The notes: generated from the letters alone by a model not told the origin. 64,000 nucleotides of DNA from Chitinophagaceae bacterium 26-R-25 (GCA_029906195.1 JARWSJ010000001.1:620001-684000); one strand, 5' to 3'. Positions 45,939 through 54,423 are shown, counted from the first letter of the stretch. Numbers and translations: made by a program.

Positions 45939-46496
45939 ATGCAAGTCTTTAAATCAAGCCTATTATTGATTGTCTTTGCAGCGGTTGGTTTTGCCGCGAC
46001 TGCACAGGATTATATTGCACCCACAACACCACCTAAGGCGGGCAAAGCGCCGGGCGTTAAAGTGAAATTGCTCAGTACTAACGGACAGACAAAAAATTAT
46101 GTGCTTGTTTTTGCAACCGGCGATGAACTTCGCACAGGGCTAACCGAATTTGCCAAAAAGTACAATGTGAAAAGCGCTCATTATTCCGCCATTGGCGATG
46201 CCAGTACCCTAACAGTAGGTTGGTACGATGAGCAAAAGAAAATGTTCAAAGTCATTCCAATCAACGAAGCGGCAGAAATTACGACACTTACCGGCAATAT
46301 TGCTATTTACAATGGTCAACCCGTTGCACATTCCCATGTAAGTGCTGCCACGTCGGATGGTATCGTGCATGGTGGGCATTTGCTGGAACTGGTCGTGGGG
46401 CCCACGCTTGAAGTGTTCGTCACAGTAGAGCCAGTTGCCCTGTATAAAAAGTTTGATGAAAAGTCACAGGCTGCAGTGATAGATCCTGAGCAATAA
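45939..46496 (+). CDS. Secreted PPC-domain (DUF296) protein
   Basis: 185 residues from the ATG at 45939. Signal peptide to ATAQ, then one PPC domain (about 45-165), a trimer-forming fold otherwise known from plant AT-hook proteins and bacterial cytoplasmic homologues. The family histidines are visible in PVAHSHVSA and VHGGHLLE and would bind a metal ion. An exported version is notable because plant relatives bind DNA; here a DNA role is unlikely and an unknown ligand or enzyme function outside the cytoplasm is more plausible. It stands alone between two family D palindromes. Confidence 0.85.
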   Translation: MQVFKSSLLLIVFAAVGFAATAQDYIAPTTPPKAGKAPGVKVKLLSTNGQTKNYVLVFATGDELRTGLTEFAKKYNVKSAHYSAIGDASTLTVGWYDEQKKMFKVIPINEAAEITTLTGNIAIYNGQPVAHSHVSAATSDGIVHGGHLLELVVGPTLEVFVTVEPVALYKKFDEKSQAAVIDPEQ

Positions 46497-46502
46497 TTTC
46501 CG

Positions 46503-46650
46503 AATTTGAAAATTTGAGGATTTGAAAATTTGAAAATTCTTCAGGTGCATGTCTCTAAATGAATCAATTCTTTTCGAAAAGAAACGATTTCAGAATAATG
46601 TTCTGGGACTTGCAAAGAAGGAATTTTCAAATTTTCAAATCTTCAAATTT
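46503..46650. repeat. Long inverted repeat, family D copy 2
   Basis: Arms at about 46511-46538 and 46622-46649 match at all but one position, which could be a G-U pair. The centre holds TCTTTTCGAAAAGA and CAGAATAATGTTCTGGGACTTGCA, closely similar to copy 1. The PPC-domain gene is therefore flanked by two related palindromes, with its stop codon 6 bases before this one. Confidence 0.88.
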
Positions 46651-46660
46651 GAAATTTGCA

Positions 46661-47479
46661 TCACATCTTCTTATCCAGGTACCAATCAATATAATCTTCT
46701 AGGATGCTGTTAATATCAAGCACTCTGTAGATCATGGAGTGCTTTGGCAAGAACTCTTGCGCGGCAGTGTTTGCTTCGAGGTTGACGATTTTTGAGACTG
46801 TTGAATAGGATCTGTGTTTGTAGCGGGAAATGGGTTGCCCGGGAGATTCAAAGAATTGACATCTATATTCCGTAGTGTCGCCTTCGCCTATCGTGGTAAT
46901 TTTAAGATCGTTGTAAACATCGGCAGAAACGATTTCCGGGTTTATCACGATTTTCTGGTAGAGGAGAAAAGAGTCGAGCATGTTGAAGCTTTGAATTTCC
47001 CCAATTTTTTTTCTTGAATCAGTCTTGTCAGCGTCAAAGCCTTTCAGTTTCCAGAGTTCATCATATTTTTTTGCTACCTCCACAATTGCCTTCCTTTCCG
47101 GAGTGGCCAGCCTGGGTTCAATAAACGATGGAGTAAAGTTTTGTTTATCAGTATTTAATTGTGTGAGCCAGTAGAATATCTTTTCTTTTGGAACAGTAGA
47201 AAGGTTTTTTGTGGAGAACCGGATGGAATCTTTGTGAAGCGTTTTGCCATCGTTGCCGGCTGATGCAACAATAGAGATTCGTCGCGTAAATTTAAAGTCG
47301 CCACTTTGAGTTCTTGTCAGTTCAAGTATTTCGCCCTTCCCATAAACGCCCGGTCTGCCTATAGAATAGTGACCCCTGCCGTAGTCAATAATGATGGTGC
47401 GCACAGAATCAATGCTTTGCCCAAAGGAAAACTGTTGAGCAAGCAGAAACAGGCCTATCAATAGCTGCTTTGCCATCAT
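46661..47479 (-). CDS. Secreted protein of unknown function
   Basis: 272 residues with a signal peptide (to SFGQ). No known family is recognised. The body is soluble, rich in charged residues, with a middle helical part (about 125-165, including KAIVEVAKKYDELWKLKG) and no cysteine motifs beyond one residue. It ends in DYIDWYLDKKM. It converges with the PPC gene and stands apart from the next reverse gene by a long palindrome. It is a real gene judged by length, signal peptide and codon pattern. Confidence 0.65.
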   Translation of the reverse strand: MMAKQLLIGLFLLAQQFSFGQSIDSVRTIIIDYGRGHYSIGRPGVYGKGEILELTRTQSGDFKFTRRISIVASAGNDGKTLHKDSIRFSTKNLSTVPKEKIFYWLTQLNTDKQNFTPSFIEPRLATPERKAIVEVAKKYDELWKLKGFDADKTDSRKKIGEIQSFNMLDSFLLYQKIVINPEIVSADVYNDLKITTIGEGDTTEYRCQFFESPGQPISRYKHRSYSTVSKIVNLEANTAAQEFLPKHSMIYRVLDINSILEDYIDWYLDKKM

Positions 47480-47587
47480 GGATGTTATTTAGTGTTTAGG
47501 TGTGGTTCCTACAAATAACAATGATGGCAGAAAATTGTTGACGATTTTTTCTACTCTGTTTTGGTGCCCGAGGGTGTGGAAACCTTG

Positions 47588-47834
47588 TTAAACCACAGAG
47601 AACGCCGAGAAGTAACTTCGAAAGAATTGGTGTAACTCACGGGAGCACAGAGGTAACGGAGAAAGGTGCAAATTCGAACTCTTTATTCATCCACATTGTA
47701 AGGATTAAGGGATTTACTATTTGTTTTGAACCCAACACTCCGTTTCCTCTGTGAAAAAAACTCCTTTCCTCCGTGGTTAAAAAAAGCAAAGCCACTCCCT
47801 TAGTGTGGCTTAGTGTCTTGAGTGACTTAGTGGT
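47588..47834. repeat. Family E palindrome copy 2, outer left arm missing
   Basis: In the 369-base gap, TTAAACCACAGAGAACGCCGAG at about 47588 pairs with CCTCCGTGGTTAAAAA near 47770-47782. The right flank has CTTAGTGTGGCTTAGTGTC units to 47834, but the matching outer left units are absent, so this copy is partly decayed. Confidence 0.75.
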
Positions 47835-47848
47835 GAGCTTACGCGTAG

Positions 47849-48349
47849 TTAGCTTTCAACAGCGTGCTGAGTTGGCCATGGTGTGCCTTCTGCCGTTTCG
47901 CAATACAACTTCAGGCTTCTCAAAAATCTGCCCCATGTATAACTGCATTCGGCAAACATAGAGCTATATTCCTTCCAGTTGTTGTGATGAAAAATTAATA
48001 GAGAGCCCCTGTCTGCACTGCTTTGATGTAGTTGATCGCTTAATTCAGGATGTTCCGCCTGCAGCGTTTCTTTTGTGCCAAATTGAATGGTAAAAGAAAT
48101 CGATGTGCCAATCCACTCATCCGCTCCGTAAACACAAAGCCACTCAACATGGTGTGGATGTTTTAGCTTCACCACTTCCATTTCTTTGTAATAGCCATTG
48201 CCAAACGTAAACCTTGCAATTGTTTGCTCTTCTGGCTCGGCAGTAGTATTTGGCGTCCACCATGCAGACAGTCCGGTCTGAGTAGCCAATGCTTCATATA
48301 CTTTTTCTGCAGTGGCTGCGACGAATATTTGTTGATGGATGTTAGGCAT
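47849..48349 (-). CDS. SRPBCC-family protein
   Basis: 166-residue SRPBCC protein. N-terminal strand-helix motif QIFVAATAEKVYEALATQTGLSAWW is characteristic (the A-x-x-x-V-Y and WW positions), with a central sheet and a long last helix (MFAECSYTWGRFLRSLKLY). It probably binds a small hydrophobic ligand; nothing more can be said. It is not in an operon with a regulator, unlike the pair near 6-7 kb. The residues after the last helix (TPWPTQHAVES) may be disordered. Confidence 0.82.
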   Translation of the reverse strand: MPNIHQQIFVAATAEKVYEALATQTGLSAWWTPNTTAEPEEQTIARFTFGNGYYKEMEVVKLKHPHHVEWLCVYGADEWIGTSISFTIQFGTKETLQAEHPELSDQLHQSSADRGSLLIFHHNNWKEYSSMFAECSYTWGRFLRSLKLYCETAEGTPWPTQHAVES

Positions 48350-48450
48350 GAAGGAGAGGGTTTACTGAGCAACAAATTTATGCCTTTATATGTTCAACAA
48401 ACTTTGCTTCTTTAGTTTAAGCTCATCGACTTCAAGTACTTATTGCTGAT

Positions 48451-49281
48451 CTAATGCGCAAACTTTATCTCATAAATGTTCTCCCAAAGTTTTCCAGTTA
48501 CATACACTTTATCCGTAGCAGGATCATAAGCAATTCCGTTTAGTACATCCACGTTTGGATTCTTTGTTTTCGCTTCATTTACGAGTGAGCCTAAGTCAAT
48601 CTTTCCAACTACTTTTCCGTTCGATGGATCAATTTTCACAATCACATTTTGTTGCCAAACATTAGCGTAAATAAATCCTTTGATAAATTCCAGTTCATTA
48701 ATGCTTTCGAGAGGAGTGTTGCTGTCTGTAACTGACAATATTTTTTCCTGGGTTAAAGTTTTCGGATTCAGATAAGTGAGTTTATCTGTGCCGTCGCTCA
48801 GGATTAAGCTTGTGCCGTCAGTTGTCATGCCCCAGCCTTCAATGTTTGAATACTTAAAGTCTCCGATTTTTTTGAAAGTTTTAGCGTCGTAAATAAAACC
48901 TGTCTGGTTTTTATAAGTAAGTTGATAAAGTTTGTCATTGAGAAATACAATCCCTTCACCGAAGTATTTTGTTTTATCCAGTTCAATTTTGGTATCAAAA
49001 TGTCCGTTCGATAAATTATGCGCTACCACCAAAGATTTTGTCAGTGGAAGATCCTTTGGTGAACCTGTGCTTTCGTATAGTGTGCCATTGTAAAATAGCA
49101 AGCCTTCGGTAAACAGCGAAGCATCGTGAGGGTATTGATTGACTACAGAATAATTGATTAACGGAGCCGCCGGAATAGCAACGGTTTCAGTGGTTGTGGT
49201 GCTGCTTTGCTCATTGTTGCAGGAAGAAAACGCGATAAGGCTAACTGCAAAAAACGTAGATGCGATATTGGTGAACTTCAT
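48451..49281 (-). CDS. Glutaminyl-peptide cyclotransferase lipoprotein (bacterial/plant type)
   Basis: 276 residues from the ATG at 49281, which gives a clean lipoprotein signal (lipobox F-S-S-C near residue 21). The longer start at 49401 is rejected. The body is a five-bladed propeller of the plant/bacterial glutamine cyclotransferase family, with YPHDASLFTEGLLF, YESTGSP, GWGMTTDGTSLILSDG, NELEFIKGFIYANVW and LNGIAYDP, all family hallmarks. It converts N-terminal glutamine of exported peptides to pyroglutamate. This is of interest because many T9SS and SusD-type proteins of this phylum mature to N-terminal glutamine. Confidence 0.9.
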   Translation of the reverse strand: MKFTNIASTFFAVSLIAFSSCNNEQSSTTTTETVAIPAAPLINYSVVNQYPHDASLFTEGLLFYNGTLYESTGSPKDLPLTKSLVVAHNLSNGHFDTKIELDKTKYFGEGIVFLNDKLYQLTYKNQTGFIYDAKTFKKIGDFKYSNIEGWGMTTDGTSLILSDGTDKLTYLNPKTLTQEKILSVTDSNTPLESINELEFIKGFIYANVWQQNVIVKIDPSNGKVVGKIDLGSLVNEAKTKNPNVDVLNGIAYDPATDKVYVTGKLWENIYEIKFAH

Positions 49282-49433
49282 GAAATTGATATTTTGATAC
49301 GACCGGAACGCTATTGGTTCACTTAAAGGAAGCAATATATCAATTATGTTTGAAAAGATAAGAGTGAGGAGATAACAGTTTTTGGGGCGAGTCGTTTGCA
49401 TGCAAAAGTGGAGAGATGCGAAGCCCCTAAGGT

Positions 49434-49531
49434 TACCACTAAGGCACTAAGGGCACTAAGCTTCACTAAGGGGTTGCTTAGAATTTAAGTCATTCTTAGT
49501 GAGGCTTAGTGTCCTTAGTATCTTAGTGGTA
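49434..49531. repeat. Family E palindrome copy 3, outer arms only
   Basis: TTACCACTAAGGCACTAAGG-type repeats at 49434-49470 pair with CTTAGTGAGGCTTAGTGTCC-type repeats at about 49495-49531. The CCACAGAG inner part of copy 1 is absent. The flank GAGATGCGAAGC (49413-49424) is shared with copy 1. Confidence 0.85.
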
Positions 49532-49557
49532 AAATAACTGGTTCATAATTATGAATG

Positions 49558-50040
49558 TTATGATTCTATGTAGGGGCCTTTTGTTTCACCCCAACCCCAG
49601 GTCGGCATTGGCGCCTCCTCGTTCATGGGATTGCTTGTTAGCTGGGAATTGATCACTGCGATCCGTGTGCCCCATTCCAGGTATCCGACAAAAGCAGAGC
49701 GAAATTCCGGATCGCTTTTGAGCCCGATTTCGTCAGCTGTTTGTATCAATAAATTCATCCAGCGTTGACGTTGTTGCTCGGTCAGCATTTTGCCGATGTG
49801 CTTGCCAATCATCTTAGCATGAGAACCCTTGTCTCCACCGGAGTATAATTCTCCTGCTCCAAAAACTTCTGCAACGAAATGAGTTACATGCGCAACATGT
49901 TCCGGCGACATATGTTCGAATAACCCTCCAATCAATTCATCTTTCAATACCTTGTCGTAAAACTTTGTGAATAAAGTTTCAAAGGTTGTGATATCGCCAA
50001 CCCATTCAAATAGGGTAGGAATTTGTTTTATTTCGTTCAT
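49558..50040 (-). CDS. Group II truncated haemoglobin
   Basis: 160-residue haem protein of the 2-over-2 globin fold. Seen: LFTKFYDKVLKDELIGGLF (helices A-B/C region with the conserved FY), HVAHVTHFVAEVFG (helix E), YSGGDKG, the proximal histidine in GSHAKMIGKH, and the group II LTEQQRQRWMNLL segment. Likely binds oxygen or nitric oxide in the cytoplasm and protects against nitrosative stress. It is monocistronic and has no linked reductase here. Confidence 0.9.
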   Translation of the reverse strand: MNEIKQIPTLFEWVGDITTFETLFTKFYDKVLKDELIGGLFEHMSPEHVAHVTHFVAEVFGAGELYSGGDKGSHAKMIGKHIGKMLTEQQRQRWMNLLIQTADEIGLKSDPEFRSAFVGYLEWGTRIAVINSQLTSNPMNEEAPMPTWGWGETKGPYIES

Positions 50041-50163
50041 GGTGATTTGTTTAATGGCTTTACAGAAATCCCGTAATTGTTGTTAAGTCAAATTTATGCC
50101 ATGAAAGGGATAGGGTAGGTAATTTCTTTGTTACTTAATGCTTGTTTTATTCTTTGTACTTTC

Positions 50164-50793
50164 TCAGTCCAGGTCGGGTTTGAATCTTTTATGGTTGTAA
50201 ATAATTGCCGTCACTTCTCCTTTCTTGTTAAGTAGCTGTCTGGTTTTGGCCGGATTAAACCCTTCGATGATCTGCGTTGCATCATAAAAAAAGCGATTGT
50301 CCATACCATATTTGTAATGGCCTTGCAGCAGTTTGAAAGTCTTAGTATCTGCACCTGCAACTTTTGAAATTTGCATGCCGCCGCTTACTGGTCTGTAGTA
50401 ATAAACGTTGTTTTTATCTTTGGCATACCAACCGTGGAGCGGTTCAAAAGAAATCGGATCAACTTCCTGGCAAAAATATCCATTGAAATATTCCACTTCA
50501 GTCAGTTGTCCTTTCACATTTCTTAAGCCAATTGTCTTCTCATACAAATGGCCAGTCTCGCTTTTGTAAAATTGATCTTTAATGTGTGTGTGCCGCGGGC
50601 TGTCACTTAGCTCAAATTGAGCAGGGCATTTACATGTACTGTCATCTGCAAAATCTCCATAGTGGCGAATAATGTTCTGCGTTGCGACGCTTGTGTTGTT
50701 GCTCGTCGTTTTTTTATTTTGTACTTGTTGTTTGCAAGCTACAACAATGCAAAACAGGAGCGTTGGGACAGCAAATCTGTATGAGCGGGACAT
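50164..50793 (-). CDS. DKNYY-family lipoprotein
   Basis: 209-residue predicted lipoprotein (cysteine in VVACKQQ near residue 20). The C-terminal half contains DKNYY-type motifs: DKNNVYYYRPVSGGM, ADTKTFKLLQGHY and MDNRFFYDATQI, repeated short beta units that give the family its name. No enzyme activity is known for this family; surface or envelope role is likely. First in a run of small secreted proteins on the reverse strand. Confidence 0.82.
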   Translation of the reverse strand: MSRSYRFAVPTLLFCIVVACKQQVQNKKTTSNNTSVATQNIIRHYGDFADDSTCKCPAQFELSDSPRHTHIKDQFYKSETGHLYEKTIGLRNVKGQLTEVEYFNGYFCQEVDPISFEPLHGWYAKDKNNVYYYRPVSGGMQISKVAGADTKTFKLLQGHYKYGMDNRFFYDATQIIEGFNPAKTRQLLNKKGEVTAIIYNHKRFKPDLD

Positions 50794-50853
50794 GTTGGTA
50801 ATTATTTTTTTCTTCAGTAATAGGGGTTAGCGTTGCAGAAACAGATTAGTGAA

Positions 50854-51627
50854 TTATGTTTCTGGCGCGGGCTCTGGTTTTGTAAAAGAAATTGCCTGGG
50901 TTGTGGTGCTTACGTTTCCTGATTGGTCAAAGAGCTGAAAGGTTACTTCGAAATTATTGCCTTCTTTAAAGAGAAATGGGCCAGAACACATCCCATGCCC
51001 CACTTTAGCAAGACCGTCTTCGATGCGCAAAATGTAGGTTGTTGAAAATCCTGTTTTTTTGTTTTGCACGGTTGCTTTGGCAAATAGTTCTGATTTGTCC
51101 TGTCCCGAAAGGTTGAAATAGACAAAGGTTTCAGGGCCACAACCATAAGCAATGGAAGTTTCTTTATTTATCGTTGGCGCGCTGTTCAACACCGGAATAT
51201 CGGAGTCAACTGTATCTGTGATTGTAAAACTAAGCCGTTCCCATTTCTTTGTTGAATCATTGTACTTTTTTGGGCCATCCTCATACTTCGGCAGGCTATC
51301 AATTTCGAGGGTATAGCGTGTGCCCACGCGCAATCCGGTCGCCGGTTTCAGTACTACCTCGGTTACCCACATTTCCCCTTTTAATATTTCAATGACATTG
51401 AGTTGAACCTTTTTGCCTGATGATTTCAGATAAACGGAATATTTCCCATTCAGGTCCGAAACCAGTGGTTGGCTTAATGCATAGAATTCCAGGACAATTA
51501 ATCCGTTCTTGTTAAGTGTTGATCTTTGTGATAAGCAAAAGATGCCGTTCATGCCACATTTTGCAAGCGCCACATTTGTACTGAGCAGGGCTGCAAGGAT
51601 AAATGCGATATGTTTCAATGTTTTCAT
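50854..51627 (-). CDS. Secreted protein of unknown function with Ig-like segments
   Basis: 257 residues, signal peptide to ALAK, followed by two cysteines (CGMNGIFC) that may form a disulfide. The body has two beta-rich parts (about 35-145 and 155-250) with Ig-like strand pattern, such as TRYTLEIDSLPKY and VTFQLFDQSGNVSTTT. No family is recognised. The gene precedes the NTF2-like gene by 21 bases, so both are probably on one transcript. Confidence 0.7.
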   Translation of the reverse strand: MKTLKHIAFILAALLSTNVALAKCGMNGIFCLSQRSTLNKNGLIVLEFYALSQPLVSDLNGKYSVYLKSSGKKVQLNVIEILKGEMWVTEVVLKPATGLRVGTRYTLEIDSLPKYEDGPKKYNDSTKKWERLSFTITDTVDSDIPVLNSAPTINKETSIAYGCGPETFVYFNLSGQDKSELFAKATVQNKKTGFSTTYILRIEDGLAKVGHGMCSGPFLFKEGNNFEVTFQLFDQSGNVSTTTQAISFTKPEPAPET

Positions 51628-51648
51628 GGTAACTGTAGGTTTAATTTT

Positions 51649-52119
51649 TTATTGCTGAGGCGGGCCAAACTTCGGAGAATCTTTTGACATGGTACCCTGC
51701 CAGCTGGTGTACATCCATTTGCCGTTGCGTTTTACAAATACTGCGGTGTATAAAAATTCCACCACCAGCATGTTGTCTACATACACCTGGCCGCGGCCAT
51801 TGGTGATGCCCACGTTGTCATAGATACGAACCTTTTTGTCGATCAATTTGAGTGTTCCCATTTCCACCATTTTTAGGCGGGCAGTATCGGCGAAAGATTG
51901 CGCCTTGTCCGCGGTCACGCCATCTGCGTTGATGGTGAAGAAGTCGTCCGAAACATCGGTTTTGTAATATTCCTTATAGTGCGTGAAGTTCATGTTCTTA
52001 AACATTCGCGCTTCTGCGGCTTCTACTTCTTTGATTTTCGATGCGTCGGTAGATTGCGCGGCAACATTAAGTGTGCATAGGGCAAAGCTTGCAAGGAGTA
52101 ATAGTTTAAACTGTTTCAT
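51649..52119 (-). CDS. Secreted NTF2-like (DUF4440/SnoaL-type) protein
   Basis: 156 residues, signal peptide to VAAQ. A cone-shaped NTF2-like domain is suggested by KEVEAAEARMFKNMN (helix one), YYKTDVSDDFFTINADG, the central strands around VRIYDNVGITNGRG and the last strand VKRNGKWMYTSWQG, which is typical of SnoaL/DUF4440 proteins. Ligand or enzyme role unknown. It lies between two other secreted small proteins in the same direction. Confidence 0.8.
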   Translation of the reverse strand: MKQFKLLLLASFALCTLNVAAQSTDASKIKEVEAAEARMFKNMNFTHYKEYYKTDVSDDFFTINADGVTADKAQSFADTARLKMVEMGTLKLIDKKVRIYDNVGITNGRGQVYVDNMLVVEFLYTAVFVKRNGKWMYTSWQGTMSKDSPKFGPPQQ

Positions 52120-52187
52120 GAGTTTTTAGGTTTGATTGAAAATAGAACAGGTATTGTTGAAATTCAAGTGTAGGGTGGTCGTCGTTC

Positions 52188-52730
52188 TTAGTTTGCAGTC
52201 ATTTCATTGCCGCGTATCCTGATCTCTTTTGATTTCTTAATATTTTCCTCCGTCTTCGTCAGGATTTTTACAAGTTCCAGCGGAATTTTTTCCTTCGGGT
52301 TATTGATGTCGTCCACGATGATTTGAAGTACGTTGTTTTCGTCAACAAGATATTTGTCATAATCCGCAGTAATGATGCTGCCGTCAATCATAAAGATCAC
52401 AGATTTATCGGCAGGGTTGGTGTATTTAAATTTCAGCTCGTTCAGGGTAATTAATTTGGGCACGTAAGAGGCTTTGGTCTTTATAAGAATTTTGCCGTCG
52501 TATCGTGTGCCGTTGATGGTGTCTGCTTTCAGAACTGTTATGCTTTCTATCGTATTTGGGTTGATGCACGGTAGCGAGTTGCCGATGAATTTGCCGTTCA
52601 GGTAGTAGGCGGTAGGCGTTTCAAGCTTAAGTTTATTTGCGTAGGTTACTTTTATGGTGGAATCGTTTGAGGTTTGCGCATACATGGTTGTGCAGGATGC
52701 GATGAGAAGGAGCAGGAAAAGGTGTTTCAT
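52188..52730 (-). CDS. Secreted protein of unknown function with plug-like segment
   Basis: 180 residues, signal peptide to MYAQ. The segment PNTIESITVLKADTINGTRY resembles the end of TonB-receptor plug domains (I-E-S-I-x-V-L-K), and FMIDGSIITADYDKYL the short strand before it, but order and length differ from true plugs and no barrel follows. Similar pieces occur in small stand-alone envelope proteins of this phylum. Function unknown. Precedes the NTF2-like gene by 68 bases. Confidence 0.65.
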   Translation of the reverse strand: MKHLFLLLLIASCTTMYAQTSNDSTIKVTYANKLKLETPTAYYLNGKFIGNSLPCINPNTIESITVLKADTINGTRYDGKILIKTKASYVPKLITLNELKFKYTNPADKSVIFMIDGSIITADYDKYLVDENNVLQIIVDDINNPKEKIPLELVKILTKTEENIKKSKEIRIRGNEMTAN

Positions 52731-52880
52731 TTGTTTGAGTTTATAAAGTTCAATGGGTGTGTCCGAAGCTTGATGCTTATTTTCTTCTGATTACATAAGA
52801 CGGACAGAAAATTAATCCACTTTTTCGCGTAAAACAATCTTGACGGGCAATTATTTCAATCCGGTTTTAATTTTCAACTT

Positions 52881-53798
52881 TCAATTTTCCACTCGCAAAA
52901 TCCATTCTGCGCAATCATTTGGGTCAAGAATGTTCCAGCTATGAAAACCCTTTCCTTTTGTGGTAATGTACTCGGCTTTGTTATTAATGCCCGAAAGAAA
53001 TGTGTTTAGTTTTTCAAGGTCAAATGCGTTGATGTCTTCAAACTGCAATTTGTCGCAATATTTGTTTCGTACAAAATCCAGGTCGGGTTCGGCGTATAAA
53101 CGTACGGGAAGACTTTTGAGAAATTTTGCATTTCCTCCGTCGGCAGCAGTTGCCAGGAATGCGGAGTGCTTTGCGTAGTTATCAGGATGCTCTTCTGGCG
53201 TGCCTTTTAATGCATCGAGCAAATATTTCTTGATGAAGTCTCCTTCTTTTTTTATTAGTTTGTTTTTACAATCGTAGTTGATCTTGTTTTCGGCAGAGCG
53301 ATACATACGCGTGAGATCCAACGGTGGATCTATGGCAAAAACAGCTTTCAGATTATTTGTAGTATCCAGACTTAAAACATGCTCTGCATACCCGAGGGCA
53401 ATGGCTCCGCCCGCGGAGAGACCGCCCATAATGAGAGGGAGATGATCGGAATGATAGCGCTCCGATTGCATCCTGGTTATTTCGTTCAACTCTGCAATGG
53501 CGAAGTCGTCAGCAAATAGTGTTTGGTGCAACTGCGGCACGATGGTAACGAACCCTTTTTCCAGCAGGAGGGAAGGCAGTTTTGTTTTTTCAAAAATGCT
53601 TTTGGTACTTTCTCCCCAGCCGGGAAGAAGAATCAGGATGCCTTTTATGTCTTGCGCCGGTTCAATGTAAGAATAAGAAAAGTTCTCGTTGTTTACTTTG
53701 CCGGTGCCGGTTTTGATCGTTTGTGCACGCAGCGATGCCGAACTTATTAACAGATTCAGAAAGACGATTGCAAGAAAACGGATTATTGCGGTAAGCAT
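52881..53798 (-). CDS. Secreted alpha/beta hydrolase
   Basis: 305 residues, signal peptide to LRAQ. Alpha/beta hydrolase fold with GILILLPGWGES at the oxyanion strand, the nucleophile serine in GGLSAGGAIALG, the acid probably in LYAEPDLDF and histidine in KGFHSWNILD. This set is complete, so the enzyme should be active as an esterase or related hydrolase; the substrate is unknown. The stop codon lies within TTTTCAACTTTCAATTTTCC microrepeat sequence. Confidence 0.8.
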   Translation of the reverse strand: MLTAIIRFLAIVFLNLLISSASLRAQTIKTGTGKVNNENFSYSYIEPAQDIKGILILLPGWGESTKSIFEKTKLPSLLLEKGFVTIVPQLHQTLFADDFAIAELNEITRMQSERYHSDHLPLIMGGLSAGGAIALGYAEHVLSLDTTNNLKAVFAIDPPLDLTRMYRSAENKINYDCKNKLIKKEGDFIKKYLLDALKGTPEEHPDNYAKHSAFLATAADGGNAKFLKSLPVRLYAEPDLDFVRNKYCDKLQFEDINAFDLEKLNTFLSGINNKAEYITTKGKGFHSWNILDPNDCAEWILRVEN

Positions 53799-53842
53799 TT
53801 TTTATCTGGTATAAAGGTGTTTGTTATCAGTAATGAAAGACT

Positions 53843-53933
53843 GCTTGTCATCCCGACGAAGGAGGGATCTGAGTGGTTATGTAACAACGTGTTTGTGTGA
53901 ACCCCAGATCCCTCCTTCGTCGGGATGACAAGT
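53843..53933. repeat. Inverted repeat, family F copy 3
   Basis: Arms as in the other copies with a 30-base loop; the outer flanks TGAAAGACT and ACATTCTTTCA extend the pairing. It lies between the cupin gene and the alpha/beta hydrolase gene. Confidence 0.88.
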
Positions 53934-53976
53934 CACATTCTTTCAATGTTTCAAGCAGCAACAAAGCAAACTTGCC

Positions 53977-54348
53977 TCACGATCTTCCTATTTTTTGTTC
54001 CACGCTGATCACATGCATATCCTGTGTGCCGACATTCTGCAAAGCATGAGGAGGTAGCGCTTCCACCCAATTAGCGGCTCCCGGTCCGGGCTTTTTGACC
54101 AGCGTTCTGGTATCGAGCATCACATTGCCCTTGTCATCAAACCGCACAAAATCTGACCAACTCAAAATGTATGTAGATGCCGGATAGCGATGCGTATGAA
54201 TGGCCGTTGTTTCTCCCGGAGGAATAAGCGTATCCAGCACTCGCACAAATTCATTTTCGAACAAGAGTTTGTGGTGTTGCGGCGCCGCGGTTAAGGCGTC
54301 GAGAGAGTCGGGGTATGGCCAGGTTTCGAAGGGAGAAGTTGTTTGCAT
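53977..54348 (-). CDS. Cupin-domain protein
   Basis: 123-residue cytoplasmic single-domain cupin. Metal-ligand histidines are visible in GETTAIHTHRYPAS (cupin motif 1) and LPPHALQNVG (motif 2). Such small cupins may be sugar- or hydroxyacid-binding enzymes, often sensing or modifying carbonyl compounds; no reaction can be assigned. The first 20 residues include an N-terminal arm (ETWPYPDSLDAL) typical for a dimer. Confidence 0.82.
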   Translation of the reverse strand: MQTTSPFETWPYPDSLDALTAAPQHHKLLFENEFVRVLDTLIPPGETTAIHTHRYPASTYILSWSDFVRFDDKGNVMLDTRTLVKKPGPGAANWVEALPPHALQNVGTQDMHVISVEQKIGRS

Positions 54349-54423
54349 TAGCTTTGAATATTAGTCGCGCGACCAATAAAAATTATTGTCAGGTGACTAC
54401 CACGCTGCCGTCGCGATTGCAGT

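Noticed and set aside
52188-52730. Truncated SusC-type receptor
   Set aside because: Plug-like motif only, with its own signal peptide and no barrel remnants downstream; it looks like an intact small protein.
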